A stretch of DNA of 19,618 nt, from assembly GCA_038527215.1 (NCBI GenBank), contig JBCBGC010000150.1, positions 1-19,618 on the forward strand, read 5' to 3'. Positions within the stretch are counted from its first letter, which is position 1, and each line of letters begins with the position of its first letter. Source of the DNA: JAWPMV01 sp038527215. Lineage in GTDB: Bacteria > Bacteroidota > Bacteroidia > J057. Both the position numbers and the translations under genes were made by a program. This document shows, piece after piece, positions 1-7,656 of the stretch. The notes below the pieces were generated by a model. That model was given only the letters and a program-made list of their open reading frames with translations. It searched no databases and had not been told where the DNA came from.

Positions 1-168
1 CTTTCGTACCGGTCTCTGCTAAGTGATCTAGGTGAAAGAGGGGTATGTAGGGAGGTTTATGCTGCTAGAGACCCCGGATAAGTCATTTTCCCTACCGGTC
101 AAATGCCTTTCCGGGGTGACATATTGGTGGGTGGTTGCGTTTCTCTAATACCTTTTGATGGTAAAGAA
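1..168. other. Noncoding stretch downstream of the operon terminator
   Basis: No reading frame of useful length and no tRNA-like cloverleaf were found on either strand. The only structure noted is an 8-bp inverted repeat (71-78 with 110-117, accccgga/tccggggt) around a 31-nt loop, which is too weak to name. It is the spacer between the ribosomal-protein operon and whatever lies beyond the window edge. Confidence 0.6.
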
Positions 169-199
169 ATGAGTCATCCCGAAAATCGGGATGACTCAT
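169..199 (-). terminator. Intrinsic terminator ending the ribosomal-protein operon
   Basis: A perfect 14-bp stem (169-182 with 186-199) closes on a 3-nt loop, 26 nt past the rplQ stop in the direction of transcription. On the minus strand it is followed by a modest T-rich run (ttctttac). On the plus strand it is followed by gtttta, so it may also stop rightward transcription. Position and stem strength make it the likely end of the whole leftward transcript; the weak T-run is the only reservation. Confidence 0.85.
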
Positions 200-225
200 G
201 TTTTATGCAATAAGCCTTATTGGTG

Positions 226-894
226 CTAGGCTTCTTTATCGTCTTCAGCTTCTTCGGTAGCCTCTTCAGCGGCCTCCTCAGCAGCTTCTGCAACTTCCTC
301 AGCGGCAGCTTCTACTTCTTCCGCAGCTTCTTCAGCTACCTCTTCTACAGCTTCTTCAGCCGCAGTCTCGACCTCTTCTACTACCTCAGTTACTTCCTCT
401 ACTACTTCTTCAGCGTCAGGGATTACTTCTTCTACGGTTTCTACTGCTTCAGTAGCCTTGGCCTTAGCTTTCCCTTTGCCTCCTCCTCTACGACGACGCT
501 TCTTCTTACCACCACCAGCTTTTCCTGGGGCCAGTTCGTTGAAGTCTACCAGTTCGATGAACGCCATCTCGGCGTTATCACCGGCACGATTTCCGATTTT
601 CAGAATACGGGTATAACCTCCGGGACGCTCCGATACTTTGTCAGCGATCGCTCCGAAAAGTTCTTTGACTGCCTCTTTGTTGCCGAGGTAGGAAAAAACT
701 ACCCGACGGGAGTGCATGGTATCAGTTTTGGCTTTGGTGATGATCGGCTCTACGTATTTCCGCAAGGCTTTGGCCTTGGGAACCGTGGTGGTGATGCGTT
801 TGTGCTCGATCAGGGAGCAAGCCATATTGGACAACATGGCTTTACGGTGGGCAGCTTTTCTACCCAGGTGATTGAATTTTTTTCCGTGTCTCAT
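226..894 (-). CDS. rplQ: 50S ribosomal protein L17 with long acidic C-terminal extension
   Basis: L17 is a large-subunit protein that binds 23S rRNA near the exit-tunnel side. The core (residues 1-122) carries the family start MRHGKKFNHLGR and the RRVVFSYL segment. After it come a Lys/Arg/Gly linker (about 125-147) and a Glu/Ala/Val tail (148-222). The product is 222 aa, against about 127 in Escherichia coli. An in-frame ATG at 921 would add nine residues (MRLASNALT); I chose the ATG at 894 because L17 proteins normally begin at MRHGKK. It is the last gene of the run, 128 nt after rpoA and behind a hairpin. The core is certain; the role of the tail is unknown. Confidence 0.95.
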   Translation of the reverse strand: MRHGKKFNHLGRKAAHRKAMLSNMACSLIEHKRITTTVPKAKALRKYVEPIITKAKTDTMHSRRVVFSYLGNKEAVKELFGAIADKVSERPGGYTRILKIGNRAGDNAEMAFIELVDFNELAPGKAGGGKKKRRRRGGGKGKAKAKATEAVETVEEVIPDAEEVVEEVTEVVEEVETAAEEAVEEVAEEAAEEVEAAAEEVAEAAEEAAEEATEEAEDDKEA

Positions 895-974
895 TGTTAA
901 AGCGTTGCTTGCCAACCGCATTCCACCCAGAATGGAGGGTCATATCGATTGGGCAATGAGTGATAAAAATGAAA

Positions 975-1012
975 TGAACAAAAGGGAAAGGCCGGGCTTA
1001 GGCCCAGCCTTT
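975..1012 (-). terminator. Hairpin with T-rich run between rpoA and rplQ (terminator or attenuator)
   Basis: An 11-bp GC-rich stem with one C/A mismatch (987-997 with 1002-1012) closes on a 4-nt loop 10 nt after the rpoA stop. On the minus strand it is followed by cccttttgtt. This has the form of an intrinsic terminator. Because rplQ follows with no Bacteroidota-type promoter that I can see, it may be leaky and lower rplQ transcript relative to rpoA, or act as an RNA-processing or stability element. Confidence 0.6.
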
Positions 1013-1022
1013 CTTATGAAGA

Positions 1023-2009
1023 TTAATCTTCGTCCAGTTTGAATTTAGATACATCCATCCCGAAGGTGAGAGACTTGTCTGCCACCAGTTCTTCCAGCTC
1101 AGTCAGGGACTTTTTACCAAAGTTTCTGAATTTCAGCAGATCGGCGATGTTGTAGCTAACCAGATCTCCGAGGGATTTGATGTCCGCCGCTTTAAGACAG
1201 TTGTAAGCACGAACAGAAAGATCCAGTTCAGAGAGTGGGGTTTTGAGGAGTTTCCGCATTTGCAGGAAGTTCTCATCTACCTCGTCTGGTTTTTCGACCT
1301 CTTCAGAGGCCAGGGTGATGCTTTCGTCAGAGAAGAGCATCAGGTGGCGCAGCAGGATGTTAGCACTTTCCTTCAGTGCGTCCTCTGCATCAATGGTACC
1401 GTCAGTACGAACCTCGATTTCTAATTGCTCGTAGTCGGTCTTTTGCTCAATCCGGTAGTCATCTACAGAGTACTTGACGTTGCGGATTGGGGTATAAATC
1501 GCATCTATCGCAATCTCTCCAATCGGAGCGTTGGCGGCTTTATTTTCCTCAGCGGGAACATATCCGCGTCCTTTTCCGATGGTCAACTCAATATCGAATT
1601 GAGTTTTGGGATCAAGGTGAGCGATGACATGTTCGGGGTTGGTAACCTCGAATGTTGCAGTATGATCTGCGATATCGCCGGCGGTGAAAACCTCTTTTCC
1701 TCTGACCGATACAAAGATTTTAGCATCTCCATCATTGATCTTCTTGAGGCGAACCCCTTTAAGGTTCAGGATAATTTCAGTCACATCTTCTACCACACCA
1801 GGTACGGTAGAGAATTCATGATCTACACCGGGGACTTTCACTGAGGTGATGGCATGACCTTCGAGAGAAGAAAGCAAGACTCTTCTTAAAGCATTTCCCA
1901 TCGTAATGCCGTAACCTCGTTCCAGTGGCCTGAGGAGAAATTTGCCGTAAAAGTCGGTCTCCTTTTCCAGTACTACTTTCTCCGGCATTTGGAAATTTAG
2001 CAGTGCCAT
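1023..2009 (-). CDS. rpoA: DNA-directed RNA polymerase subunit alpha
   Basis: The alpha subunit dimerises to start RNA polymerase assembly, and its C-terminal domain contacts UP-element DNA and activators. The N-terminal domain (about 1-235) has the LRPLERGYGITMGNALRRVL dimerisation motif at residues 26-45. A flexible linker (about 236-252) leads to the C-terminal domain (about 253-315). That domain carries the helix-hairpin-helix segment LSVRAYNCLKAADI, with the Arg267 and Asn270 that correspond to DNA-contacting residues in E. coli. The 328-aa length is normal. A Shine-Dalgarno-like AAAGGAAA lies 8 nt before the ATG. It sits in the alpha block, 49 nt after rpsD. Confidence 0.98.
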   Translation of the reverse strand: MALLNFQMPEKVVLEKETDFYGKFLLRPLERGYGITMGNALRRVLLSSLEGHAITSVKVPGVDHEFSTVPGVVEDVTEIILNLKGVRLKKINDGDAKIFVSVRGKEVFTAGDIADHTATFEVTNPEHVIAHLDPKTQFDIELTIGKGRGYVPAEENKAANAPIGEIAIDAIYTPIRNVKYSVDDYRIEQKTDYEQLEIEVRTDGTIDAEDALKESANILLRHLMLFSDESITLASEEVEKPDEVDENFLQMRKLLKTPLSELDLSVRAYNCLKAADIKSLGDLVSYNIADLLKFRNFGKKSLTELEELVADKSLTFGMDVSKFKLDED

Positions 2010-2058
2010 ACAGTGTTTCCTTTCTGTGTTAAAGCTCGAAAATATTTAATAAGTCCTA

Positions 2059-2658
2059 TTACTTAGAGTACAATTCAACGATCAGCTGTTCTTTGATCGT
2101 TTCCGGGATCTCTTCTCTTTCAGGGTAGTTCATGTATGTACCCTTGTGGGCATCTGGTTTGACATCTACCCAGGAGAAACGGGCACCCTTACCCAGGTTA
2201 CGGTTAACGACTTCGAGATTGCGGCTTCTTTCGCGGATTTCGACTTCATCACCGGGACGCAACTGGCAGGAGGCGATGTTAGTAACGACGCCATTGACCA
2301 AAACGTGCTTGTGGCTCACCAGCTGGCGGGCAGCACGACGGGTGGGGGCAAATCCCATCCGGTACACCATGTTGTCCAACCGGGACTCCAGCAGCTGAAG
2401 AAAAACTTCACCAGTTACCCCTTTACGGGATGCTGCCTTTTCAAAGGTGTTACGGAACTGACGCTCGAGAACGCCATAGATGTATTTTGCCTTTTGCTTT
2501 TCCTGAAGCTGCACGGCATAATCAGACACTTTTCTTCTCCGATTCCTTCCGTGCTGGCCAGGACCGTATTTTTTACGATCCAGGGATTTACTAGGGCCAA
2601 AAATAGGCTCTTTAAAGCGTCTGGCTATTTTTGACTTGGGACCTCTATATCTTGCCAT
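2059..2658 (-). CDS. rpsD: 30S ribosomal protein S4
   Basis: S4 is a primary 16S rRNA binder that nucleates assembly of the 30S body and contributes to decoding fidelity. The 199-aa protein opens with MARYRGPKSKIARR. The S4 RNA-binding fold runs from about residue 91 to 155 (SRLDNMVYRMGFAPTRRAAR, then LVNG). The N-terminal zinc-binding cysteines of some S4 proteins are absent; the single Cys is at about residue 131, so this is the zinc-free form. It lies 14 nt after rpsK. In E. coli S4 represses its own operon; no comparable leader is evident here. Confidence 0.98.
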   Translation of the reverse strand: MARYRGPKSKIARRFKEPIFGPSKSLDRKKYGPGQHGRNRRRKVSDYAVQLQEKQKAKYIYGVLERQFRNTFEKAASRKGVTGEVFLQLLESRLDNMVYRMGFAPTRRAARQLVSHKHVLVNGVVTNIASCQLRPGDEVEIRERSRNLEVVNRNLGKGARFSWVDVKPDAHKGTYMNYPEREEIPETIKEQLIVELYSK

Positions 2659-2672
2659 GAAAGCTAGCTAAT

Positions 2673-3056
2673 TTATACTCTTCTTCTTTTAGGAGGGCGA
2701 CAACCATTGTGTGGCAGGGGGGTAATATCCCGGATCACGGTGATATCGATACCGGCAGCGTTACATGCGCGGATAGCCGCTTCACGTCCGGAACCCGTTC
2801 CTTTCACAAAAACTTCTGCTTTGCGCAGCCCCATATCATAGGCTTTTTTCGCGCAATCAGTTGCTGCAACCTGGGCAGCATAGGGAGTGTTCTTCTTAGA
2901 ACCCCGGAACCCCATTTTACCGGCTGCAGACCAGGAAATTGCATTTCCGGACAGATCGGTAATGGTGATGATAATATTGTTGAAAGAAGAAGAAATGTGT
3001 ATTTGTCCTACCGGATCAACTTTCCTCTTTTTCTTACCAGATTTTCCTTTTGCCAT
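2673..3056 (-). CDS. rpsK: 30S ribosomal protein S11
   Basis: S11 forms part of the 30S platform and contacts the 16S region near the mRNA exit. The 127-aa product has a basic N-terminus (MAKGKSGKKKRKV), the central SSFNNIIITITDLSGN strand, the GFRGSKK loop and the family-typical C-terminus LPHNGCRPPKRRRV, whose Asn-Gly pair is the known isoaspartate site in E. coli S11. It sits 49 nt after rpsM and 14 nt before rpsD, which is the usual alpha-block order. Confidence 0.98.
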   Translation of the reverse strand: MAKGKSGKKKRKVDPVGQIHISSSFNNIIITITDLSGNAISWSAAGKMGFRGSKKNTPYAAQVAATDCAKKAYDMGLRKAEVFVKGTGSGREAAIRACNAAGIDITVIRDITPLPHNGCRPPKRRRV

Positions 3057-3105
3057 AATATCCTACTTGCCATATCCACCTAGGGTAGACATGATCGATT
3101 AATGT

Positions 3106-3483
3106 TTATTTAGGAGCTTTTTTCTTACCAGCTACTGTCTTCTTACGACCTTTCCGGGTACGGGCATTGGTACGGGTACGCTGTCCACGCAAAGGCAATC
3201 CTTTACGGTGTCTCAGGCCACGATAACATCCGATGTCCATCAGGCGCTTGATGTTAAGCTGAATTTCACTTCTCAGTGCACCTTCAACTTTGTACTCATC
3301 ACCGATGATCCGACGAATGGTTACAATTTCACCGTCGTTCCAGTCTTTGACTTTTTTGTCCTGACTGATGCCGGCTTTGTCCAGAATGTTGGATGCGCTG
3401 GTGTTGCCTATCCCGAAGATATAGGTGAGGCCAATCACCCCGCGCTTGTTTTTTGGTAAGTCTACTCCTGCAATCCTTGCCAT
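3106..3483 (-). CDS. rpsM: 30S ribosomal protein S13
   Basis: S13 sits in the 30S head and reaches the P-site tRNA and the subunit bridges to L5. The 125-aa product begins MARIAGVDLPKNKRG and has the helix-two-turn-helix region (IFGIGNTSASNILDKAGI). It ends in a long basic tail (from about residue 93, RKGLPLRGQRTRTNARTRKG) that reaches the P site. A short AT hairpin (catat/atatg, loop gaaa, 3481-3494) includes the start codon; its effect is unknown. The gene follows rpmJ by 56 nt. Confidence 0.98.
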   Translation of the reverse strand: MARIAGVDLPKNKRGVIGLTYIFGIGNTSASNILDKAGISQDKKVKDWNDGEIVTIRRIIGDEYKVEGALRSEIQLNIKRLMDIGCYRGLRHRKGLPLRGQRTRTNARTRKGRKKTVAGKKKAPK

Positions 3484-3539
3484 ATGAAAATATGATTACG
3501 GCGAGCGGGAAACCCAACAGAGGATCCCCATCCCCGATA

Positions 3540-3656
3540 TTATCCTTGTCTTTGCTTACACTTAGGGTTTTTCTTATTGATTACATATACCCGGCCTTTG
3601 CGGCGGATGATTTTGCAATCCGAAGTGCGTTTTTTAACTGATGCTCTGACTTTCAT
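3540..3656 (-). CDS. rpmJ: 50S ribosomal protein L36 (two zinc ligands missing)
   Basis: A 38-aa reading frame between infA and rpsM, translated by hand, begins MKVRASVKKRTSDCK and ends NPKCKQRQG, which is L36. L36 is the smallest 50S protein and buttresses 23S rRNA near the L11/L6 region. Zinc-binding L36 uses Cys11, Cys14, Cys27 and His33. Here these positions are Thr11, Cys14, Asn27 and Cys33, so the complete zinc site is absent, as is common in Bacteroidota. It is 39 nt after infA and 56 nt before rpsM, in the standard spc-to-alpha position. Confidence 0.97.
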   Translation of the reverse strand: MKVRASVKKRTSDCKIIRRKGRVYVINKKNPKCKQRQG

Positions 3657-3695
3657 CTCGATTCAATTATCATCAGGGCCTGGGCCCGGTTATAT

Positions 3696-3914
3696 TTATT
3701 TATATCGGTATACAATCCGACCTTTACTCAAGTCATAGGGAGGAATTTCCAAGGCTACCCGATCACCAGGTAGAATCTTGATATAGTACATCCTCATTTT
3801 TCCAGCAATGTGAGCGAGTAATTCATGGCCATTTTCCAACTTCACCCGAAAGGTAGCGTTGGGCAGGGCTTCAGTTACTACGCCGTCAACTTTAATAGGA
3901 GCTTGTTTAGCCAA
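3696..3914 (-). CDS. infA: Translation initiation factor IF-1
   Basis: IF-1 binds the 30S A site during initiation and helps IF-2 and IF-3 select initiator tRNA. The 72-aa product is full length and is a single S1-like OB fold, with VDGVVTEALPNATFRVKLENG at residues 9-29, followed by the HIAGKMR strand and the PGDRV turn. It starts 11 nt after the map stop codon and precedes rpmJ, an arrangement common in Bacteroidota and Gram-positive spc operons. Confidence 0.98.
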   Translation of the reverse strand: MAKQAPIKVDGVVTEALPNATFRVKLENGHELLAHIAGKMRMYYIKILPGDRVALEIPPYDLSKGRIVYRYK

Positions 3915-3925
3915 AGTTTGTCTTG

Positions 3926-4717
3926 TTAGTTCTCAATAAATTCAAATGTCGACAAGACTTCTGCTTTATCTTTCCGAATCACAATACAGTGTTCGTAATG
4001 GGCAGAAGGAGACTTGTCAGTCGCAAATACAGTCCATCCATCACCGGCAATATCGATAAATCTCCTGCCTAGGTTTATCATAGGCTCGATTGCCAGTACC
4101 ATCCCCTCTTTCAGTTTGAGGCCTGTCCGACGCTTTCCATAATTGGGTACTTCGGGTGGCTCGTGGAGATTTTTCCCCAGACCATGGCCTACCATTTCTC
4201 TCACGATGCTGTATCCATACAACTCTGCATGACGCTGAATCGCATTGGCAACGTCTCCTAAACGATTTCCGGCTTTCGCTTTCTCAATGCCTTTGTAGAG
4301 GGACTGTTTGGTAACCTCCATCAGGCGACGCTTTTTGGAAGAGATTTCTCCTACCGCAAAGGTGTAAGCAGAATCTCCAAAATATCCATTCATCAATACC
4401 CCACAGTCTACCGAGATGATATCTCCTTCCTCTAATACAACAGAGGTAGAAGGCATCCCATGTACCACCTGTTCGTTGACGGAAGTACACAAGGTAGAGG
4501 GGAAAGGACTTTCTCCGAAACTAGGGTTGTAGTCCTTAAAAGCCGGTATTGCACCGTGATCCCGGATGAAGGTTTCAGCTATGGTATCAAGCTCCATGGT
4601 GGTAACCCCTGGCTTGATATTTTTACTGACTTCACCCAGTGTTTTGCCAACAAGCAAAGAACTCTCTCGAATGAGGGCTATTTCCTCCTCTGTTTTTAAT
4701 ATTACCTGTTCTGACAT
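3926..4717 (-). CDS. map: Type I methionine aminopeptidase
   Basis: This enzyme removes the N-terminal methionine from nascent proteins at the ribosome exit. The 263-aa product has the pita-bread fold with all five expected metal ligands: Asp104 (SVDCG), Asp115 (FGDSA), His178 (VGHGLG), Glu211 (AIEPM) and Glu242 (HYEHC). His86 (VVHG) and His185 (LHEPP) match the conserved substrate-side histidines. There is no N-terminal zinc-finger extension. It lies 11 nt after secY and 11 nt before infA, so co-expression with the secretion channel and translation factors is expected. Confidence 0.98.
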   Translation of the reverse strand: MSEQVILKTEEEIALIRESSLLVGKTLGEVSKNIKPGVTTMELDTIAETFIRDHGAIPAFKDYNPSFGESPFPSTLCTSVNEQVVHGMPSTSVVLEEGDIISVDCGVLMNGYFGDSAYTFAVGEISSKKRRLMEVTKQSLYKGIEKAKAGNRLGDVANAIQRHAELYGYSIVREMVGHGLGKNLHEPPEVPNYGKRRTGLKLKEGMVLAIEPMINLGRRFIDIAGDGWTVFATDKSPSAHYEHCIVIRKDKAEVLSTFEFIEN

Positions 4718-4728
4718 AGAGAATCGTC

Positions 4729-6069
4729 TTATACAGCCATTCCGCTGCGACGACGTCCTTTGTTGACTCTGCCGGTCTGCATCAGGCCGTCATAGTGTCT
4801 CATCAGTAGGTAACTCTCAATTTGCTGCAGGGTATCCAGGACTACACCGATCATGATGAGCAGGGTAGTTCCACCGAAGAACTGCGCAAATCCAGAAGAA
4901 GCACCGAACTGCATGGCAATGGCCGGAAAAATCGACACAAAGGCCAGGAAGATCGAGCCCGGGAGCGTAATACGGCTCAAGACCGTATCTATATAGTTTG
5001 CAGTTTTCTTACCGGGTTTGATGCCGGGAATAAAACCACCGTTTCGTTTCAGCTGGTCTGCGATTTCGTTCGGATTGACGGTAATCGCAGTGTAGAAGTA
5101 GGTAAATACGATGATCAGGAAGAAAAAGATCAGGTTATACCAGAAGCCAGAGATGTCTCCAAGTACCTGAGCCAGTCCAGAGGATTCCATCCCTACAAAG
5201 CCCAACAGGGTGGTAGGCAGGAACATGATGGCTTGGGCAAAGATGATCGGCATTACCCCAGCGGAGTTCACTTTCAATGGAATGTACTGGCGGGCCTGGT
5301 TACCTTTTCCAAGTTGACCGATTCGGTTACCCATCATCTGGCGGGCGTAGTTGACAGGAATTTTTCTAGTGGCCTGGGTCAGGGCGACTACCGCCATGGT
5401 TACTACACCGAGCGCAAGGATCTCAATGAAGAAGATCATGGGCAGGCGAGAGGAGGCTTCCTGAATGATGGCGGCTGGGAAACCAGCGATGATGCCAATC
5501 ATGATCAATAAGGACACCCCGTTTCCGATGCCGTTGTCGGTGATTCTTTCTCCTAACCAAACCAGGAACATGGTTCCGGCCGTGAGGAGGGTAACGCTTG
5601 TCAACCAGAAGAGCAGGTTTGCATCTACCACGAGGGCGCCGCGCATTTGCTCTCTTACATAAATAACGTAGCCTGCTGCCTGTCCAATGGTAATGGCCAC
5701 AGTCAGATAGCGGGTCATTTGATTCATTTTCTTTTGCCCACTTTCCCCTTCAGCACGCAGCTTCTGGATGGAAGGCATCACCGCGCCTAACAGCTGTACC
5801 ACAATCGAGGCAGAGATGTAAGGCATGATACCGAGGGCAAGGATAGATCCCCGGGCGAAGGCACCACCGAGGAAGACGTTGAACAGATCGAGTAGTCCAC
5901 CGCCACCACCGCTGTCAAATTGCTCAGACAGGACAGTAGAGTCAATCCCAGGCAAGATCACAAAAGTGCCCAAGCGAAAAACTGCCAACAGTAGAATCGT
6001 ATATAGGATTCTGTCCCTTAGCTCAGGGATTTTAAAAATATTGCGGATGGTTTCTATTAGGCCTTTCAT
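4729..6069 (-). CDS. secY: Preprotein translocase subunit SecY
   Basis: SecY is the inner-membrane channel of the Sec translocon. The 446-aa sequence shows ten hydrophobic segments at about 21-40, 72-96, 119-138, 153-173, 184-204, 211-231, 267-291, 309-331, 366-386 and 399-417. A Gly-rich stretch (54-58) precedes the plug helix region. Cytosolic loops carry GNRIGQLGKGNQ and PGIKPGKKTANYID, the latter a SecA/ribosome contact region in homologues. It is 6 nt after rplO. secE is not in the window, and secG is not expected here. Confidence 0.98.
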   Translation of the reverse strand: MKGLIETIRNIFKIPELRDRILYTILLLAVFRLGTFVILPGIDSTVLSEQFDSGGGGGLLDLFNVFLGGAFARGSILALGIMPYISASIVVQLLGAVMPSIQKLRAEGESGQKKMNQMTRYLTVAITIGQAAGYVIYVREQMRGALVVDANLLFWLTSVTLLTAGTMFLVWLGERITDNGIGNGVSLLIMIGIIAGFPAAIIQEASSRLPMIFFIEILALGVVTMAVVALTQATRKIPVNYARQMMGNRIGQLGKGNQARQYIPLKVNSAGVMPIIFAQAIMFLPTTLLGFVGMESSGLAQVLGDISGFWYNLIFFFLIIVFTYFYTAITVNPNEIADQLKRNGGFIPGIKPGKKTANYIDTVLSRITLPGSIFLAFVSIFPAIAMQFGASSGFAQFFGGTTLLIMIGVVLDTLQQIESYLLMRHYDGLMQTGRVNKGRRRSGMAV

Positions 6070-6075
6070 GTAAGT

Positions 6076-6525
6076 CTATACTTCAGTAGCAGTCCCACCG
6101 GCTTTTTCAATAGCAGCCTGGGCAGATTTGCTGAATTTGTTGAGTTTAACTTCCACTTTCGCTTTCAATTCACCTCTTCCCAGTACTTTCACGCGCTTTT
6201 TCGCAGAAGAAATGACCCCGTGATCTACCAGGAACTGGTGATCGATAGCTGTGTCAGGATGAGCTTCTGCCAGGGTCTGAATGGTGTCCAGATTCAAGGC
6301 TTTATACTCTACCCGATTGATATTTTTGAAACCAAATTTCGGAATTCTCCGCTGTAATGGCATTTGGCCCCCTTCAAACCAAGGTCTGTAGCTATAACCG
6401 CTACGGGACTTCTGTCCTTTGTGACCTTTGGTAGAAGTACCCCCACGACCAGATCCCTGGCCTCTGCCGATGCGTTTCCGGGTTTTGGTGGACCCTTCTG
6501 CTGGTTTTAAGGTATGCAGTTTCAT
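6076..6525 (-). CDS. rplO: 50S ribosomal protein L15
   Basis: L15 is a late-assembling 50S protein that threads a basic N-terminal arm into 23S rRNA. The 149-aa product opens MKLHTLKPAEGSTKTRKR and has the Gly/Arg-rich arm GRGQGSGRGGTSTKGHKGQ (about residues 20-38). The conserved segment FEGGQMPLQRRIPKFGF is next, and the globular C-terminal part ends in VKLNKFSKSAQAAIEKAGG. It is separated from rpmD by only 2 nt, so translational coupling is likely. Confidence 0.98.
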   Translation of the reverse strand: MKLHTLKPAEGSTKTRKRIGRGQGSGRGGTSTKGHKGQKSRSGYSYRPWFEGGQMPLQRRIPKFGFKNINRVEYKALNLDTIQTLAEAHPDTAIDHQFLVDHGVISSAKKRVKVLGRGELKAKVEVKLNKFSKSAQAAIEKAGGTATEV

Positions 6526-6527
6526 GC

Positions 6528-6725
6528 TTACTTCGTCTCTTCAAGTTGGACCAAATGGCTGACCTTTTTGATCATCCCCAAAATCTGTGGAGTGCATTCT
6601 TTGGTTACGCTACGGTTCATCTTTCCCAATCCCAGGGCCTGAATGGTGGCTTTCTGGTCTTTGGGCCGGTTGATAACACTCCTGACCTGCGTAATCTTAA
6701 CCGATGGATATTTTGATTTAGCCAT
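6528..6725 (-). CDS. rpmD: 50S ribosomal protein L30
   Basis: This is a small L30-type protein of 65 aa with the ferredoxin-like fold (KITQVRSVINRPKDQKATIQ, then LGLGKMNRSV). It binds 23S rRNA at the periphery of the 50S subunit. Its start overlaps the rpsE stop region by 8 nt and it ends 2 nt before rplO, so the three genes are probably translationally coupled. Confidence 0.97.
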   Translation of the reverse strand: MAKSKYPSVKITQVRSVINRPKDQKATIQALGLGKMNRSVTKECTPQILGMIKKVSHLVQLEETK

Positions 6726-7239
6726 TGTATACTTTGCTTAAGGAGATGTTGCGCTGTGCAGCAACATCACGCGGGCTTCTCATCTCATCCAACGCTTTGA
6801 TGGTAGCTTTTACCAGGTTGTGAGGATTAGAAGAACCTAAACTTTTTCCTACTACGTCTTTTACTCCTGCAGCTTCAAGCACCGCACGCATAGGACCACC
6901 AGCCAGTACTCCTGTACCAGGAGCAGCAGGCTTGAGCATCACTTTAGCGGCTCCGTATTTCACACGAGATTCGTGTGGGATAGTGCCTTTGAATACGTTG
7001 ACCTTCTGCAGGTTTTTCTTGGCGTCATCCATGCCTTTGGCGATGGCATCAGTAACCTCGTTAGCTTTGCCCAATCCGAATCCAACGATTCCATCTCCGT
7101 TCCCTACTACTACGATCGCGCTAAAGCTGAAACGCCGTCCACCTTTTACCACCTTGGCCACTCGCTTGATCTTGACGACCTTTTCTTGCAGTTCTACATC
7201 ACTGCTTTTGACCCGAGTATCTTTAGTATTACTTCTCAT
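6718..7239 (-). CDS. rpsE: 30S ribosomal protein S5
   Basis: S5 lines the mRNA entry side of the 30S subunit, takes part in decoding fidelity and borders the spectinomycin site. The 173-aa product has the N-terminal dsRNA-binding-like domain (about 15-80) with the loop VVKGGRRFSFSA at 30-41 and GNGDGIVGFGLGKANEV. The C-terminal domain includes PGTGVLAGGPMRAVLEAAG and GSSNPHNLVKA. Length is close to the usual 165-175 aa. It follows rplR by 6 nt. Confidence 0.98.
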   Translation of the reverse strand: MRSNTKDTRVKSSDVELQEKVVKIKRVAKVVKGGRRFSFSAIVVVGNGDGIVGFGLGKANEVTDAIAKGMDDAKKNLQKVNVFKGTIPHESRVKYGAAKVMLKPAAPGTGVLAGGPMRAVLEAAGVKDVVGKSLGSSNPHNLVKATIKALDEMRSPRDVAAQRNISLSKVYNG

Positions 7240-7245
7240 AAGTCG

Positions 7246-7608
7246 TTAAAAATTGAGGCCGCCTTCGCGTGCGCCTTCAGCCAATGCTTTTACTCTTCCG
7301 TGATATTTGTAACCACCGCGATCAAAAACCACTTGCTCAATGCCTTTTTCTTTGGCGATTTCAGCGAGTTTTTTGCCGACTTCACGGCTCGTTTCTGTTT
7401 TAGAAAGCGGCTGCAAATTTAAATCTTTTGTGCGAGAAGAACAACTTACCAGGGTCTGACCTTTCGTATCGTCGATGATCTGCGCGTAGATTTGCTTATT
7501 GCTTCTGAAGATAGAAAGTCTTGGTTTCGCCTCAGTACCGGACATATTGGTACGGATTCTTCTCCGGATTCTACTTCTTCTCAGCGTTTTATTTGCGGTT
7601 TTTGCCAT
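7246..7608 (-). CDS. rplR: 50S ribosomal protein L18
   Basis: L18 binds 5S rRNA together with L5 in the central protuberance. The 120-aa product has a strongly basic N-terminal arm (NKTLRRSRIRRRIRTNMSG) and the family core PRLSIFRSNKQIYAQIIDD. It ends with FDRGGYKYHGRVKALAEGAREGGLNF-like L18 features: FDRGGYKYHGR and the C-terminal EGGLNF. It lies 48 nt after rplF. A 6-bp inverted pair (gatact/agtatc) flanks the last 30 nt before the ATG; whether it matters is unknown. Confidence 0.98.
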   Translation of the reverse strand: MAKTANKTLRRSRIRRRIRTNMSGTEAKPRLSIFRSNKQIYAQIIDDTKGQTLVSCSSRTKDLNLQPLSKTETSREVGKKLAEIAKEKGIEQVVFDRGGYKYHGRVKALAEGAREGGLNF

Positions 7609-7656
7609 GATACTTTTTGCATTTTAAAGGGGCAGTATCCTCTTCAGGACTTACCA

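Noticed and set aside
220..900. 226-codon plus-strand frame rich in Phe, Ser and Leu opposite rplQ
   Set aside because: It is the complement of the Glu/Ala repeat coding region of L17 and looks membrane-like only because GAA/GAG codons read as TTC/CTC on the other strand.
3666..3695. GC-rich gggc/gccc hairpin between infA and rpmJ
   Set aside because: Only 4-5 bp, with no T-run after it, in a gap of 39 nt. Insufficient to call a terminator or regulator.
7609..7656. 6-bp inverted pair (gatact/agtatc) just before the rplR start
   Set aside because: Short stem with a loop of about 20 nt; expected by chance in AT-rich spacers.
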